This document shows positions 53,789 through 63,043 of a DNA stretch of 64,000 bases, one piece after another; positions within the stretch are counted from its first letter, which is position 1; the number at the start of each line of letters is the position of its first letter. The DNA comes from Dokdonella_A sp937902695 (GTDB taxonomy: Bacteria; Pseudomonadota; Gammaproteobacteria; Xanthomonadales; Rhodanobacteraceae): the NCBI GenBank assembly GCA_048498135.1, contig JBEHYO010000006.1, forward strand, positions 17,557 through 81,556, read 5' to 3'. The notes under the pieces were generated by a model that ran no database searches, was not told the DNA's origin, and was given only the letters and a program-made list of their open reading frames with translations. The position numbers and the translations under genes are program-made.

Positions 53789-55582
53789 ATGGGCGCGATC
53801 CACCACACCTACTGGCTCCTCGCCGGCGCGGCCGCGCTGGTGCTGGCCGGCATCGGGTCGAGCCTCGTCGCGCGCCGCTTCGGCGCGCCGCTGCTGCTGG
53901 TGTTCCTCGTGCTCGGCATGCTCGCCGGCGTCGACGGACCGGGCGGCGTCCGCTTCGACGACTACGAGCTCACCTATCGTCTCGGATCGCTCGCCCTCGC
54001 GGTGATCCTGTTCGACGGCGGCCTGCGCACGCGTCGCGAGGCGTTTCGCGGCGTGCTCGCGCCGACGCTGCTGCTGGCGACGCTCGGCGTCCTGATCACG
54101 GCCGCATTGACCGGCGCCGTGGCGCACTGGCTCCTCGGGCTCGGGCCGATCCAGGCGCTGCTGCTCGGTGCCGTCGTCGCATCGACCGACGCCGCCGCGG
54201 TGTTCTTCCTGCTGCGGGCCGGCGGATTGCAGCTCCGCGCGCGCGTCGGCGCGACGCTCGAGATCGAATCGAGCGCGAACGATCCCGTCGCCGTGCTGCT
54301 GACGACGCTTCTGGCGACTTATCTCGCCGCACCGGACGCGCTCGGCGGCGCCGCGCTCGCGCGCGAGCTTGCGCTGCAGTTCGGTGTGGGCGCGCTGCTT
54401 GGTGCGGCGGGCGGCGTCGCGATCGCCGCGCTGATGCGCAAGCTGCCGCTGTCGGGCGGGCTCGCGGCGCTATTCCTCGTCGCCGGCGCCGTGTTCGTGT
54501 TCGGCGCGGCCGGCACCTTGCGCGGCAGCGCGTTCCTTGCCGTCTACATCGCCGGCGTCGTCGTCGGCAATCGCAACGTGCCGGGCCTCGTGCAGCATCT
54601 TTCGGTGCTCGACGCCGGCACGTGGCTGTGCCAGATCGCGATGTTCCTCGTGCTCGGCCTGCTCGCGACGCCGCACGATCTCGACGCGACGCTCGTGCCC
54701 GCGCTCGGCGTCGCCGCCTTCCTGATGCTGGTGGGTCGTCCGCTCGCGGTCGCGGTCTGCCTCGCGCCGTTCGGCTACGGCAAGCGCGAGATCGCGTTCG
54801 TCGCCTGGGTGGGCCTGCGCGGCGCGGTCGGCATCTTCCTCGCATCGATCCCGATGCTGATGCGCCTGCCGAACGCGCTGCTCCTCTTCAACGTAGCGTT
54901 CATCGTCGTCCTCGCCTCGTTGCTCGTGCAGGGCTGGACGATCGGCGTCGCGGCGCGGCTCTTCGACGTGGCGTTGCCGCACCGCGATCGGGCCGTGCGC
55001 CGCGTCGAGGTGGATCTGCCGGGCTCGCTCGAGCGCGAGCTCGTCGGCTATCCGGTCGCGCCGGAAGCCGCGATCCTCGCCGAGGCGGCGCTGCCCGGCT
55101 GGGCGAATCTCGCGATGGTCGTCCGCGGCGGCGAGATCCTGATGGGCGATGCGGCCGGGCGGTTCGCGGCCGGCGATTACGTCTACCTCCTGGCGCCGCC
55201 AGGCCGCGTCTACCGGCTCGACTGGCTGTTCGCGCCGCCCGAGGAGGCCCGCGAGGCCGAGCGCGAGCTGTTCGGCGAGTTCAGCTTCGCGGCCAGTGTC
55301 CGGCTCGGCGACGTCGCGGCGTTCTATGCATTGCCGGTACGAAAGCGCGATACCGGGCTCACGCTCGGCGAGCACTTCGCGCGGCACTACGAGCACACGG
55401 TGGAGGTGGGCGATCGCGTGCGGCTCGGACCCGTGACGCTCATTGCGCGCGAGCTTGACGATGATCGCGTGTCCAAGGTCGGGCTCAAGATCGAAGGCGT
55501 GCGCGGGGTGCTCGCCCGGCGCGGATTCTCGCCAAAATCGCGGCTCGGCACGTGGCTGACGCGACGGCTTTTCCGCGAATGA
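53789..55582 (+). CDS. nhaP2: Potassium/proton antiporter, NhaP2/CvrA type
   Basis: A 597-aa CPA1 antiporter with about 12 helices followed by a cytoplasmic regulatory part. GMLAGVDGPGGVRFDDYELT and SLALAVILFDGGLRTRREAF near the N-terminus, VASTDAAAVFFLLR (about residues 131-144) and GRPLAVAVCL follow the CPA1 order; ETSANDP-like IESSANDPVAVLLTTLL carries the ion-binding Asp. The C-terminal 170 residues contain a TrkA-C-like domain (GYPVAPEAAILAEAALP) and a further CorC/HlyC-type region. E. coli CvrA and Vibrio NhaP2 exchange potassium for protons. Single gene. Confidence 0.92.
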   Translation: MGAIHHTYWLLAGAAALVLAGIGSSLVARRFGAPLLLVFLVLGMLAGVDGPGGVRFDDYELTYRLGSLALAVILFDGGLRTRREAFRGVLAPTLLLATLGVLITAALTGAVAHWLLGLGPIQALLLGAVVASTDAAAVFFLLRAGGLQLRARVGATLEIESSANDPVAVLLTTLLATYLAAPDALGGAALARELALQFGVGALLGAAGGVAIAALMRKLPLSGGLAALFLVAGAVFVFGAAGTLRGSAFLAVYIAGVVVGNRNVPGLVQHLSVLDAGTWLCQIAMFLVLGLLATPHDLDATLVPALGVAAFLMLVGRPLAVAVCLAPFGYGKREIAFVAWVGLRGAVGIFLASIPMLMRLPNALLLFNVAFIVVLASLLVQGWTIGVAARLFDVALPHRDRAVRRVEVDLPGSLERELVGYPVAPEAAILAEAALPGWANLAMVVRGGEILMGDAAGRFAAGDYVYLLAPPGRVYRLDWLFAPPEEAREAERELFGEFSFAASVRLGDVAAFYALPVRKRDTGLTLGEHFARHYEHTVEVGDRVRLGPVTLIARELDDDRVSKVGLKIEGVRGVLARRGFSPKSRLGTWLTRRLFRE

Positions 55583-55696
55583 GCACCCTCGAGCGCGCGC
55601 CGAGACCGCGCGCACGGTTTACGCACCGCGACTCAGGTTCCATGCTTACTTCACTTCCGCTCATTTAACATTGGACGCAAGCTGCCGAGCTGTTCG

Positions 55697-56749
55697 ATGG
55701 GCGATCTCCCGGTCAATCTCGCTGCGCATGCATGGACTGCCGCCCACCCGGCCGGCGGCATGCGCGCGGTCGCCGAGGCCGCGGCGGCACTTGCCGCGAC
55801 CGGCGTCGCCAGCGTCGTCGGGGTCGTCATCGACACCAACGGCTCGACGTATCGCAAGCGCGGCGCGCTGATCCTGCTCGACGCGGCCGGCGTGCGCGCC
55901 GGCGCGCTGTCGGGCGGATGCCTCGAGGGCGAACTCGAGCGGAGCGCGCGCGCGGTGCTGGCCGACGGGCGCGCGATGCTGGCGCACTTCGACACGCAGG
56001 GCGAGGACGATCGGCTGTTCGGTTCGGGCGTCGGCTGCAGCGGCGAGATGAATGTGCTGCTGATGCCGCTGCCGGCCGGCGAAGCGCCCTTGCGCAGCGC
56101 GCTCGTCGACGCCTGCTCGCGCAGCGGCTGGCTCAAGCTCGTGCTGGCGACCGCGCGCGAAACGCTCGGCTGCGGCGAGGCGCGCGTCGGCTCGCACCTG
56201 CACCGGTTCAACAGCGACGGCCGCGCGTCGCCGCACGCGCAGAGCTTCGTCGAGCGCGTGGCGATCGCGCTGCCGCCGCCGCCGCGCGTGCTGCTGCTCG
56301 GCGCGGGCCCGGAAACGCGCCCGCTCGCGGCGCTGTCGCGCATGCTCGGCTGGTATGTCGAGGTCGTCGAGCACCGCGAGCGCTGGAGCGGACACGCCGA
56401 TTGCGTCGGCGTCGATCACCGTCACGGCTCGGGGCCCGATGGCCTCGTCGAGATCATGGGCGCACGCCATTTCGACGCCGTGCTGGTGATGAACCACAAC
56501 TACGATCTCGACGCGCGCTGCCTGCACCATCTGGCGGAAAGCAGCGCGGGTTACGTCGGCCTGCTCGGTCCGCCGGCGCGGCGCGATGCGCTGCTCACCG
56601 AGATCGGCGACATCGCCGCGACGCAGCTCGAGCCGCGCCTCTATGCGCCGGTCGGACTTCGTCTCGGCGGCGAAGGGCCCGAGGCGATCGCGCTCGCGAT
56701 CGTCGCGCAGCTGCAGCACTACCTGACGCACGATGCGCATCACGATTGA
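55697..56749 (+). CDS. XdhC/CoxI family protein (molybdenum enzyme maturation)
   Basis: A 350-aa XdhC-family protein that loads sulfurated molybdenum cofactor into molybdenum hydroxylases. The N-terminal domain has VVIDTNGSTYRKRGALILL and GALSGGCLEGELE (the SGGCLE signature with its cysteine). The C-terminal Rossmann domain has PRVLLLGAGPETRPLAALSR (about residues 193-212) and AVLVMNHNYDLDARCLHHL. GLLGPPARRDALL and PVGLRLGGEGPEAIALAIVA close the family pattern. It is followed 6 bp later by the MocA-like nucleotidyltransferase. No molybdenum hydroxylase is in the window. Confidence 0.92.
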   Translation: MGDLPVNLAAHAWTAAHPAGGMRAVAEAAAALAATGVASVVGVVIDTNGSTYRKRGALILLDAAGVRAGALSGGCLEGELERSARAVLADGRAMLAHFDTQGEDDRLFGSGVGCSGEMNVLLMPLPAGEAPLRSALVDACSRSGWLKLVLATARETLGCGEARVGSHLHRFNSDGRASPHAQSFVERVAIALPPPPRVLLLGAGPETRPLAALSRMLGWYVEVVEHRERWSGHADCVGVDHRHGSGPDGLVEIMGARHFDAVLVMNHNYDLDARCLHHLAESSAGYVGLLGPPARRDALLTEIGDIAATQLEPRLYAPVGLRLGGEGPEAIALAIVAQLQHYLTHDAHHD

Positions 56750-56755
56750 GGCGCG

Positions 56756-57334
56756 GTGAGCGCCGAGCGTCTTTCAAGGCACGGTGCGGTCGTGCTCGCG
56801 GCGGGCGCGTCCTCGCGGCTCGGCCGGCCCAAGCAGCTCGTCGAAGCCGACGGCGAGCCCTTGCTGCGGCGTGTCGTGCGTGCCGTGCTTGCGACGAACC
56901 CGGTCGAATGCCTCGTCGTGCTCGACGAGGCCGCGCCGTTCGCATCGGTGCTCGACGCGCTCGATGTGCGCATCGTGCGGATCGCCGACGCCGCGCGCGG
57001 CATGTCCGCGTCCCTTCGCGCGGGTGTCGCCCCGCTCGGCGCGGAATGCGAGGGTGCGCTTGTCGTCGTCACCGACCAGCCGGCGCTCGCGGAAAATCAT
57101 CTGCGGAGACTGTGCACGGCGTGGCGGGCCGCGCCAGCCTTTGCGATCGCGAGCGCGTACGCGGGCGTGATCGGCGTGCCGGCGCTGTTGCCGCGAAGCT
57201 GGTTCGATGCCGTCGCCGCGCTCTCCGGCGACACCGGTGCACGCGAGCTGCTGCGCTCGCGTCCTGACGTCATCGCGATCGCGGCGCCCGATCTCGCCTT
57301 CGACATCGATACGCCGGGCGATCTCGCGTGGTGA
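56756..57334 (+). CDS. MocA-like nucleotidyltransferase (molybdenum cofactor cytidylyltransferase type)
   Basis: A 192-aa NTP-transferase fold protein. MocA adds CMP to molybdopterin cofactor for molybdenum hydroxylases. The signature LAAGASSRLGRPKQLVEADG (about residues 12-31) binds the nucleotide. Others are VVVTDQPALAENHLRRL (the metal-binding Asp) and VPALLPRSWFDAVAALSGDTG, which match MobA/MocA order. The start is a GTG 6 bp after the xdhC stop, so the two are cotranscribed and probably serve the same enzyme. Confidence 0.9.
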   Translation: MSAERLSRHGAVVLAAGASSRLGRPKQLVEADGEPLLRRVVRAVLATNPVECLVVLDEAAPFASVLDALDVRIVRIADAARGMSASLRAGVAPLGAECEGALVVVTDQPALAENHLRRLCTAWRAAPAFAIASAYAGVIGVPALLPRSWFDAVAALSGDTGARELLRSRPDVIAIAAPDLAFDIDTPGDLAW

Positions 57335-57340
57335 GCGGCG

Positions 57341-58546
57341 TCACGCCGGCTTCAGCGCGTCGGAGTCCCAGACCTTGCCGAGCGGATCGAACTCGAGCAT
57401 CGTCTTCGCGGGTGCGCGCGGACCGAAGCCGAGCACCGCGAGCGGGCTTTCGCGAAGCGCATCGAGCGCCAACATGTTTTCGATGTCGATCTCGTTGATC
57501 GCCGCCGTCACGAACGCGCCCATGCCGAGCTCCGTCGCGGTGAGATAGAGATTCTGCGAGACGTGCCCGGCTTCGAGCACGATCGCGCGATACGCCTTCG
57601 GGTGGCTCCGGTATTTCCAGAACGTGCGTTCGAAGCGCGCCGTGACGATCAGCAGCGCATGCGCATCGGCGAAGAAATCCTGGCCCGCGACGCAGCGCAT
57701 CGCGAAATCGCGAAGCGCCGCGGGCTCGAGGGTCGCGACCGGCTCGAGCGCGTGCGTCGTCACGTGATAGTGGTAAAGCCCCGGCGCGACGCCCTCGACG
57801 CGCTGCACGACGAGATACGCTTCCAGCGGATGCAGGCTGCCGCCCGACGGATGCGCCTTCTTGAGCGCCTTCGTGCCGGGCAGGATCTCCACCTCGGCCT
57901 GACAGCCGACGACACGCTGCAGCAGGTCGCTGAAGCGCGCGAGATCGAGCGTGCCGGCGGTATCGAAGTTCCGGCAGGTCGCGCGGCGCGCGAGGATCGC
58001 GTCGATCGCGGTCGCTCGCGGTGCCGGCAACGGCTGGCGGGCTTCAGGCGCGGCGCGCGAGGTCACGTGCGGCGGCGGCGGACCCGATTCGCGGATCAGC
58101 TCCGTCAGCGTGCGATGACGCGTGATGCGCACGTCCTCGTCGACGCCGGCCTCGTGCCAGCGGCTGAACGCGTGCGCGACCGCCGACAGCGGTTTCCAGT
58201 GCACGCCGCGGACGGTGTCGTCACGCGCCCGCATCGGCGCATCGGATTCGCCGTCGCCGATGAAAAGACCTTTCGCGAGCAGGCGCTCGACGACGGCGTC
58301 CGGAACGCGTCCGGCGAGCGCGTCGCGCTCGACCCATTCGGTGTCGCCGAGACGGCCGAGCGCCGCCACTTCGGCTTCGTCGAGCTCGATCTCGTCGCCC
58401 GCGTGCGGCGCGAGCGCGACCATCCTTACGCGTGCTCGCGTCGCCTGCGTGCCGGCGAAGAGGCCTGCGACGTCGAGCTCGAACTCTTCGCGCGGCTCGA
58501 TCATGACGACGCCGCAGCGCCGGATTCGCCTGGAATGTGCCGTCAT
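57341..58546 (-). CDS. SagB-type dehydrogenase, putative peptide maturation (copy 1)
   Basis: A 401-aa nitroreductase-fold FMN enzyme related to the SagB dehydrogenases that oxidise azolines in peptide natural products. I recall the family as 'putative peptide maturation dehydrogenase' (TIGR04511); I cannot check it here. The C-terminal half carries RATCRNFDTAGTLDLARFSD, HPSGGSLHPLEAYLVVQRVE and GLYHYHVTTHALEP, all found in SagB. The N-terminal 150 residues resemble a winged-helix-like leader-binding part. ATG 58546 follows AAGGA and aligns with the paralogue at 61630. The precursor-like peptide gene starts 99 bp away, divergently. Confidence 0.87.
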   Translation of the reverse strand: MTAHSRRIRRCGVVMIEPREEFELDVAGLFAGTQATRARVRMVALAPHAGDEIELDEAEVAALGRLGDTEWVERDALAGRVPDAVVERLLAKGLFIGDGESDAPMRARDDTVRGVHWKPLSAVAHAFSRWHEAGVDEDVRITRHRTLTELIRESGPPPPHVTSRAAPEARQPLPAPRATAIDAILARRATCRNFDTAGTLDLARFSDLLQRVVGCQAEVEILPGTKALKKAHPSGGSLHPLEAYLVVQRVEGVAPGLYHYHVTTHALEPVATLEPAALRDFAMRCVAGQDFFADAHALLIVTARFERTFWKYRSHPKAYRAIVLEAGHVSQNLYLTATELGMGAFVTAAINEIDIENMLALDALRESPLAVLGFGPRAPAKTMLEFDPLGKVWDSDALKPA

Positions 58547-58645
58547 CGCCTATCCTTCAACATCGCTCTTCCTATACTCTCGCGCACGGCTTCGGCCCTC
58601 TGCCGGTGCCGTCGTTCGCCATCCACACGCCGGGGGGAGTATCGC

Positions 58646-58900
58646 GTGAGCAAGAACACCGTAGCCGGAGCCCAGCTCGACAAGATCCTCGATCGCATGC
58701 AGAACGATGCCGCGTTCCGCGAGAAGCTGCTCGGCGATCCCGCCAGCGCGCTCGCCGAGCACGGCGTCGACGTCGATCCCGCCACGATTCCGGCCGTGCG
58801 CACGCTGCCATCGGCCGATTCGATCGCGCAGCAGCGCGATGCGCTGAAATCGAAGGTCGACGGACGCGTGGGCCTAGCGTTTTTTCTGCTCAGCACCTGA
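58646..58900 (+). CDS. NHLP-related precursor-like peptide (copy 1)
   Basis: An 84-aa small peptide starting at GTG, with a strong GGGGGGAG 7 nt upstream. The N-terminal part resembles the nitrile-hydratase-leader class of RiPP precursors: DRMQNDAAFREKLLGDPASA, then LAEHGVDVDPATIP (DP..AL...G pattern). The C-terminus is short and hydrophobic, GRVGLAFFLLST, and lacks cysteine. Such leaders are recognised by modifying enzymes and cleaved off. It is divergent from the SagB-like gene and its last 27 bp overlap the 3' end of the cyclase gene on the other strand. I recall this family as TIGR04509 'putative modified peptide'. Product unknown. Confidence 0.8.
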   Translation: MSKNTVAGAQLDKILDRMQNDAAFREKLLGDPASALAEHGVDVDPATIPAVRTLPSADSIAQQRDALKSKVDGRVGLAFFLLST

Positions 58901-61537
58901 GCGGCCGTCGAGCGCGCGCATGCGCCGCGCGAGCGGCGCATCGCGATCGGCGCTCGACCAGGCGGCTTCGAGACCGGCGAGGAGCTTCTTCGCGACATCG
59001 GCGTGGCCGGCCTTGATCTCGAGCTCGGCCGCGTCCACCGTGGCTTCGTCGGCCGCGATCAGGTTGGGCACCTGTGCGGCGAACTCGCCGAGATATTCAG
59101 CGACCGCGCGACCACGATGGTCGACGAGCCAGTGGGCAGTCGCGAGCGCGTTCGCGTCGTCGCCGGCGGCGCGATACGCGCGCAGAAGCGCGATGTGCGT
59201 CGGATAGTAGGCGTCGTCCGACATCAGCGCCTCAAGGCAACGCACGGCTTCCTTCGCGTCCCTGGCGATGCCGGCTTCGCACGCGGCCGCCTGATATGGC
59301 TCGCGGATGCTGAAATAGCCGTTCGTCGCGGCGTGCGGCGCGAGCGCCGTCAGCGCGCGCTGGGCGTCGGCGGGCGCGCCGTTGCGCAGCGCCAGCATCG
59401 CCGCGAGCGAAAGGTGCGTGTACGCGCTGTAGTCGAAACTCGCTGCCGCGGCATCCAGACGCGCCGCCTCGGCTGCGATGAACGCGCCGAGGGCAGCGAC
59501 GGCCTTGCGGTCGCCGCCGGCGAGCGCGGCCGCGATCGAGGCGAGCTCGGCACGCTCGGGCGCCGCCGTCAGCGAAGCCTTCCTGGCGATCGCCCCGGCA
59601 TCGGCCGCCGATTTCGCGGCGGCGTCGAAATGCCCGCGGCTGACGTCGAGGGACGCGCGGCGCAAGGCCTTTTCGGCTTCGAAGTACGGGAAGCTTCGCG
59701 TCTGCTCCTCGCCGAGCGCCTTTTCCGCTGCCGCGAAATCGCGCGTGGCGAGCGCGTAGTTGACGGGGTCGAGGTTGAGCTGCGGCGATCCGACTTCGCG
59801 CGCGGTCGCATATGCCTTCTTCGCGGCATCGGGCTGGTTCTGCGCGAGCTCGATGTTGCCGAGCAGCATCCACGAATAGCCGCGGCGCGGGTGGCGGCTC
59901 TCCGTGACGATCTTGAAGTTTGCGGCCGCGTCTTCCAGCGCGTTCTCGAACCAGTATTCGGAGAGCGCGAGGTTGTTCTGGCCGCTCATCGCATCAGGAT
60001 AGAGCTTGGCGAACAGCGACCACTTCTCGCGCACCGCGGCGGGATCGATGAAGAACGCCGCATAGCCGTCGGCGACGAGCTTCTCGCGCGGGCCGAGGCG
60101 ATCCGTGTGCGCAAGCGCCTTCTCGACGTATTCGTGCGCCTTCGGTTTCTGGCCGGTGGAATACGCGACGTTCGAAAGCGCGAGATACGCGAGCGCGAAA
60201 TCGGGATCGAGCTCGACCGCGTGCGCGAACAGCGAGTTCGCTTCCTGGCCCTTGCCGTCGGCGAGACTCGAGAGCCCCGTCGAATACGCCTTCAGCGCAT
60301 CGAGGTTCTTCGTGGTCACTTCGGCGAGCGGCGCGCTCGTCTCGCCGATCGAGCCGAGCGATTCGCCGAGCCGGCCGCGCATCTTGCGCAGGAGCTCGTC
60401 CATGCTCGGCAGCACCGAGTCTTCGCCGGCGCCGTCGACCGAATCGCTGTAGACGGAGGTTCCGGTGGTCGGGTCGACGACCTCGGCGGTGAGCCTGACG
60501 CGGCCGCCGATCTCGGCGACGGTCGGCAACACGACCGCGCGCGCGCCTTCGCGGAGCGCGATCTCGGAGCCGATCGTGCGATCGACCGGCGTCGACGGCT
60601 CGCGCTCCATGCGCTTGAGCGCGCTGCGCACCTGGAGATCAGGCAGCACGTTCACGTAGCGCGACTGCTCGAGCCCGACGCGGAATGCGGCCTGCAGCGA
60701 GTTGTCGAACACCTTGTCGTTGGTCAGGTTCTTGAGATCGCCGACGACGACGAAATCGCGGCTCGCGAACGCGATCGCCGGCGCGGGACGCGTGAGATAG
60801 AACAACGGCACGCCGACCAGCGCGATGAGCGCGAGCGCTTCGAGTCCGACGATGATCGGCCGGCGCCAGATCGGCGTCTCGCGGTGCGCCTTGCTCGTCC
60901 ACGGCGGCGGCTTCAGCGGCGCGATGCCCTCCTCGCCGACCTCGAACACCGGCACCGGTTCCGGAACACCCTTGAAGCGGTAGCGACCGTGCGTGCGCCA
61001 GCGCACCTGCGCGAGCCTGTCGCCGAGCTCGCCCTGCGCGCGGTGCGCGATGTCGTAGGCGACGCCCGAGAGCAGGATCTGGCCCGGCAGCGCGAGCTGC
61101 ATCAGGCGCGCCGTGACCGGCTTGACGAGGCCTTCGACTTCCGTGTGCTTGGCGCCGCGCTGCACGTCGCCGGGTGCGTTCTCCCAGACGACGACGTCGC
61201 CGACGTGGATGCCGACGCGCGCGGTCAGGGACGCTTTCTCCTGCTCGCCGAGCCTTGCGAGGCCCTCCTGATATGCCAGCGCGAACGCGACCGCCTGGAT
61301 CGGCCGCTCGAACATCAGCATGAACCCGTCGGTCTTGTCGATCTCGCGGCCGCCGTGATCGAGCATCAGCGCCCGCGCGAAGCGGTCGTGGCGGCGCATC
61401 AGCTCCGCGGCGGGCTGATCGCCCAGGCGCTCGACGAGCGCGGTCGAATCGACGAGATCGCAGAGCACGAGCGTGCGCAGCACCGAGGTGGCGCTGGGCT
61501 CCTTGACGTCGACGACGGCAGTAACGGCTGCGCTCAC
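58874..61537 (-). CDS. Cyclase-domain/TPR protein, putative peptide modification system cyclase
   Basis: An 887-aa protein. Residues about 20-200 are a class III adenylate/guanylate cyclase-like domain: RTLVLCDLVDSTALVERLGD (first metal Asp27) and REIDKTDGFMLMFERP (second metal Asp70), then PVTARLMQLALPGQILLSG. The transition-state Asn of active cyclases is not obvious (KPVTARL in place of VNxAARL), so activity is uncertain. One transmembrane helix lies at about 228-248, then a TolB-like region and at least eight TPR-type repeats. I recall RefSeq naming such proteins 'putative peptide modification system cyclase' (TIGR04510). Confidence 0.85.
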   Translation of the reverse strand: MSAAVTAVVDVKEPSATSVLRTLVLCDLVDSTALVERLGDQPAAELMRRHDRFARALMLDHGGREIDKTDGFMLMFERPIQAVAFALAYQEGLARLGEQEKASLTARVGIHVGDVVVWENAPGDVQRGAKHTEVEGLVKPVTARLMQLALPGQILLSGVAYDIAHRAQGELGDRLAQVRWRTHGRYRFKGVPEPVPVFEVGEEGIAPLKPPPWTSKAHRETPIWRRPIIVGLEALALIALVGVPLFYLTRPAPAIAFASRDFVVVGDLKNLTNDKVFDNSLQAAFRVGLEQSRYVNVLPDLQVRSALKRMEREPSTPVDRTIGSEIALREGARAVVLPTVAEIGGRVRLTAEVVDPTTGTSVYSDSVDGAGEDSVLPSMDELLRKMRGRLGESLGSIGETSAPLAEVTTKNLDALKAYSTGLSSLADGKGQEANSLFAHAVELDPDFALAYLALSNVAYSTGQKPKAHEYVEKALAHTDRLGPREKLVADGYAAFFIDPAAVREKWSLFAKLYPDAMSGQNNLALSEYWFENALEDAAANFKIVTESRHPRRGYSWMLLGNIELAQNQPDAAKKAYATAREVGSPQLNLDPVNYALATRDFAAAEKALGEEQTRSFPYFEAEKALRRASLDVSRGHFDAAAKSAADAGAIARKASLTAAPERAELASIAAALAGGDRKAVAALGAFIAAEAARLDAAAASFDYSAYTHLSLAAMLALRNGAPADAQRALTALAPHAATNGYFSIREPYQAAACEAGIARDAKEAVRCLEALMSDDAYYPTHIALLRAYRAAGDDANALATAHWLVDHRGRAVAEYLGEFAAQVPNLIAADEATVDAAELEIKAGHADVAKKLLAGLEAAWSSADRDAPLARRMRALDGRSGAEQKKR

Positions 61538-61629
61538 GCGTTCTTGGGGTCCCCTGTCCCTTGCGTGGATTTTGCGCCGGACCGGCCGGCGTTGCCAGTA
61601 TCGGGTGTTTTGTGGATTCGTATAGGACG

Positions 61630-62796
61630 CTAGCCGGCCTTCCAGACCGCGTGCAGCGGGTCGAACTCGACCTCGCTCCGTTCGGCGGAGCGGATGCCGA
61701 AACCGGTGACCGCGAGCGGGCCCTCTTCGAGCGGATCGAGGCCGAACGCTTCTTCGATGTCGACCTCGTTGATCGCGGCCGTGATGAATGCGGCGAGGCC
61801 GAGCTCTGTCGCGGCGAGATACATCGTCTGCGAGAGATGGCCGACGTCGAGGATCAGCGTGCGATAGGCCTTCGCGTGATTCCGGTATTTCCAGAAATTG
61901 CGGACGAACCGGCTCGTCGGAATCACCATCACCTGCGCGTCGACGAAATACGCCTGCGCCGCGACAAAGCGACGTGCCAGCGTTGCGGCTTCGATGGCGG
62001 TCAGCGTGCGGACCGGCTCGAGCGCATGATCGACCGGATGATAGTGATAGAGCCCGGGCTCGATGCCTTCGACGCGCTGCACGAGCAGGTACGCTTCGGT
62101 AGCGTGCAAACCGCCCGCGCTCGGCACGCCCTTCTTGAGAAGCTGCACGCCCGGTGCGAAGTCGTCGACTGCGCGCGCGCCGTACGTGCGATACAGCACT
62201 CCCGCGAATTGCGCCTGCGTGAGCGCGCTCGAACGATCGAAATTCCGGCAGGTGGCGCGGTGCGCCAGCAGCGCGTCGAGTGAGGATGCCTCGCCAGCCG
62301 GCAACCGGATGCGGCGGTCTCGATCGACGCGCTCGCGGACCGGGGGCGGCGACGGGCCGAGACGCTCCAGCAGCGTCTGCCCGCTGACTTCCTCAAACTC
62401 GCGTCCCATGGCTTCGGTATCCACTCCGTGCCATCGCGATGCGTAGTGCATCGCGGCCGAGGCACTACGCCAATGCGTATCGCGCAGCCGCCGATCACGG
62501 CCGTCCGCGTCGGAACCTTCCCGAACCAGCAGGCTTTTCGAAAGGAGCGCCTCGATAAGAAGCGGAGGATGCAGCGCGGCAAGATCGTCGAGGTCGCACC
62601 AGGCGGAGGGTGAGACCTTGCCGAGTAATTCGACTTCGCCGGCGGTCACGGCAACTTCCCCGCCCGTATGCGGCGCGACCGCGACCCACGCTAGGACCGT
62701 TTGCAGACCGTTCCCGCCCTCGGAGAGGAGCGCCAGATTGAACTCCAGGTTTTCCCGCGGTTCCAGGGTGACAATCGCGCAGCGGCGCGCTCGCAT
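61630..62796 (-). CDS. SagB-type dehydrogenase, putative peptide maturation (copy 2)
   Basis: A 388-aa paralogue of the dehydrogenase at 57341, alignable over its full length: RATCRNFDRSSALTQAQFAG, VPSAGGLHATEAYLLVQRVE, GLYHYHPVDHALEPVRTL and NFWKYRNHAKAYRTLIL match block by block. It is the same nitroreductase-fold FMN family. The start is ATG 62796 (MRARRCAIVTLEPRENLE), which aligns with copy 1 and has AGGAG upstream; the frame extends further but is not family sequence. It ends 93 bp before the cyclase 1 start on the same strand, so they may be cotranscribed. Confidence 0.87.
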   Translation of the reverse strand: MRARRCAIVTLEPRENLEFNLALLSEGGNGLQTVLAWVAVAPHTGGEVAVTAGEVELLGKVSPSAWCDLDDLAALHPPLLIEALLSKSLLVREGSDADGRDRRLRDTHWRSASAAMHYASRWHGVDTEAMGREFEEVSGQTLLERLGPSPPPVRERVDRDRRIRLPAGEASSLDALLAHRATCRNFDRSSALTQAQFAGVLYRTYGARAVDDFAPGVQLLKKGVPSAGGLHATEAYLLVQRVEGIEPGLYHYHPVDHALEPVRTLTAIEAATLARRFVAAQAYFVDAQVMVIPTSRFVRNFWKYRNHAKAYRTLILDVGHLSQTMYLAATELGLAAFITAAINEVDIEEAFGLDPLEEGPLAVTGFGIRSAERSEVEFDPLHAVWKAG

Positions 62797-63043
62797 ATAG
62801 GCTCCTTCTCGCCCGAGGTCATTGCCATGGCCTCGGCATCCGGTTTGAGGCCCGTCAAACTCGCCGGGAAGAGTGTATGCGCCGAAGGCCTTCGGTTGCG
62901 CCGATCGCATGCAGCCACTGCTTCACCTGTCACGCGCCTCCAACGCTCGCCGGTTCGGCCGTCTCGCCATCGGCCATGCGCGCGGGTTCGCGCTTGGCAC
63001 TTTCGGCGCCTGACCGACTGGTTTTTTTGGCGTGGACAAACCT
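62797..63043 (+). other. Gene-free interval before an orphan terminator
   Basis: About 250 bp between the dehydrogenase 2 start and the terminator at 63044. No credible coding sequence is visible; a plus-strand frame from 62877 has no family features or ribosome-binding site. It contains a perfect 14-bp palindrome CCGAAGGCCTTCGG (62882-62895) and a T7 run at 63022. The plus-strand terminator just after it suggests an untranslated RNA. Confidence 0.4.
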
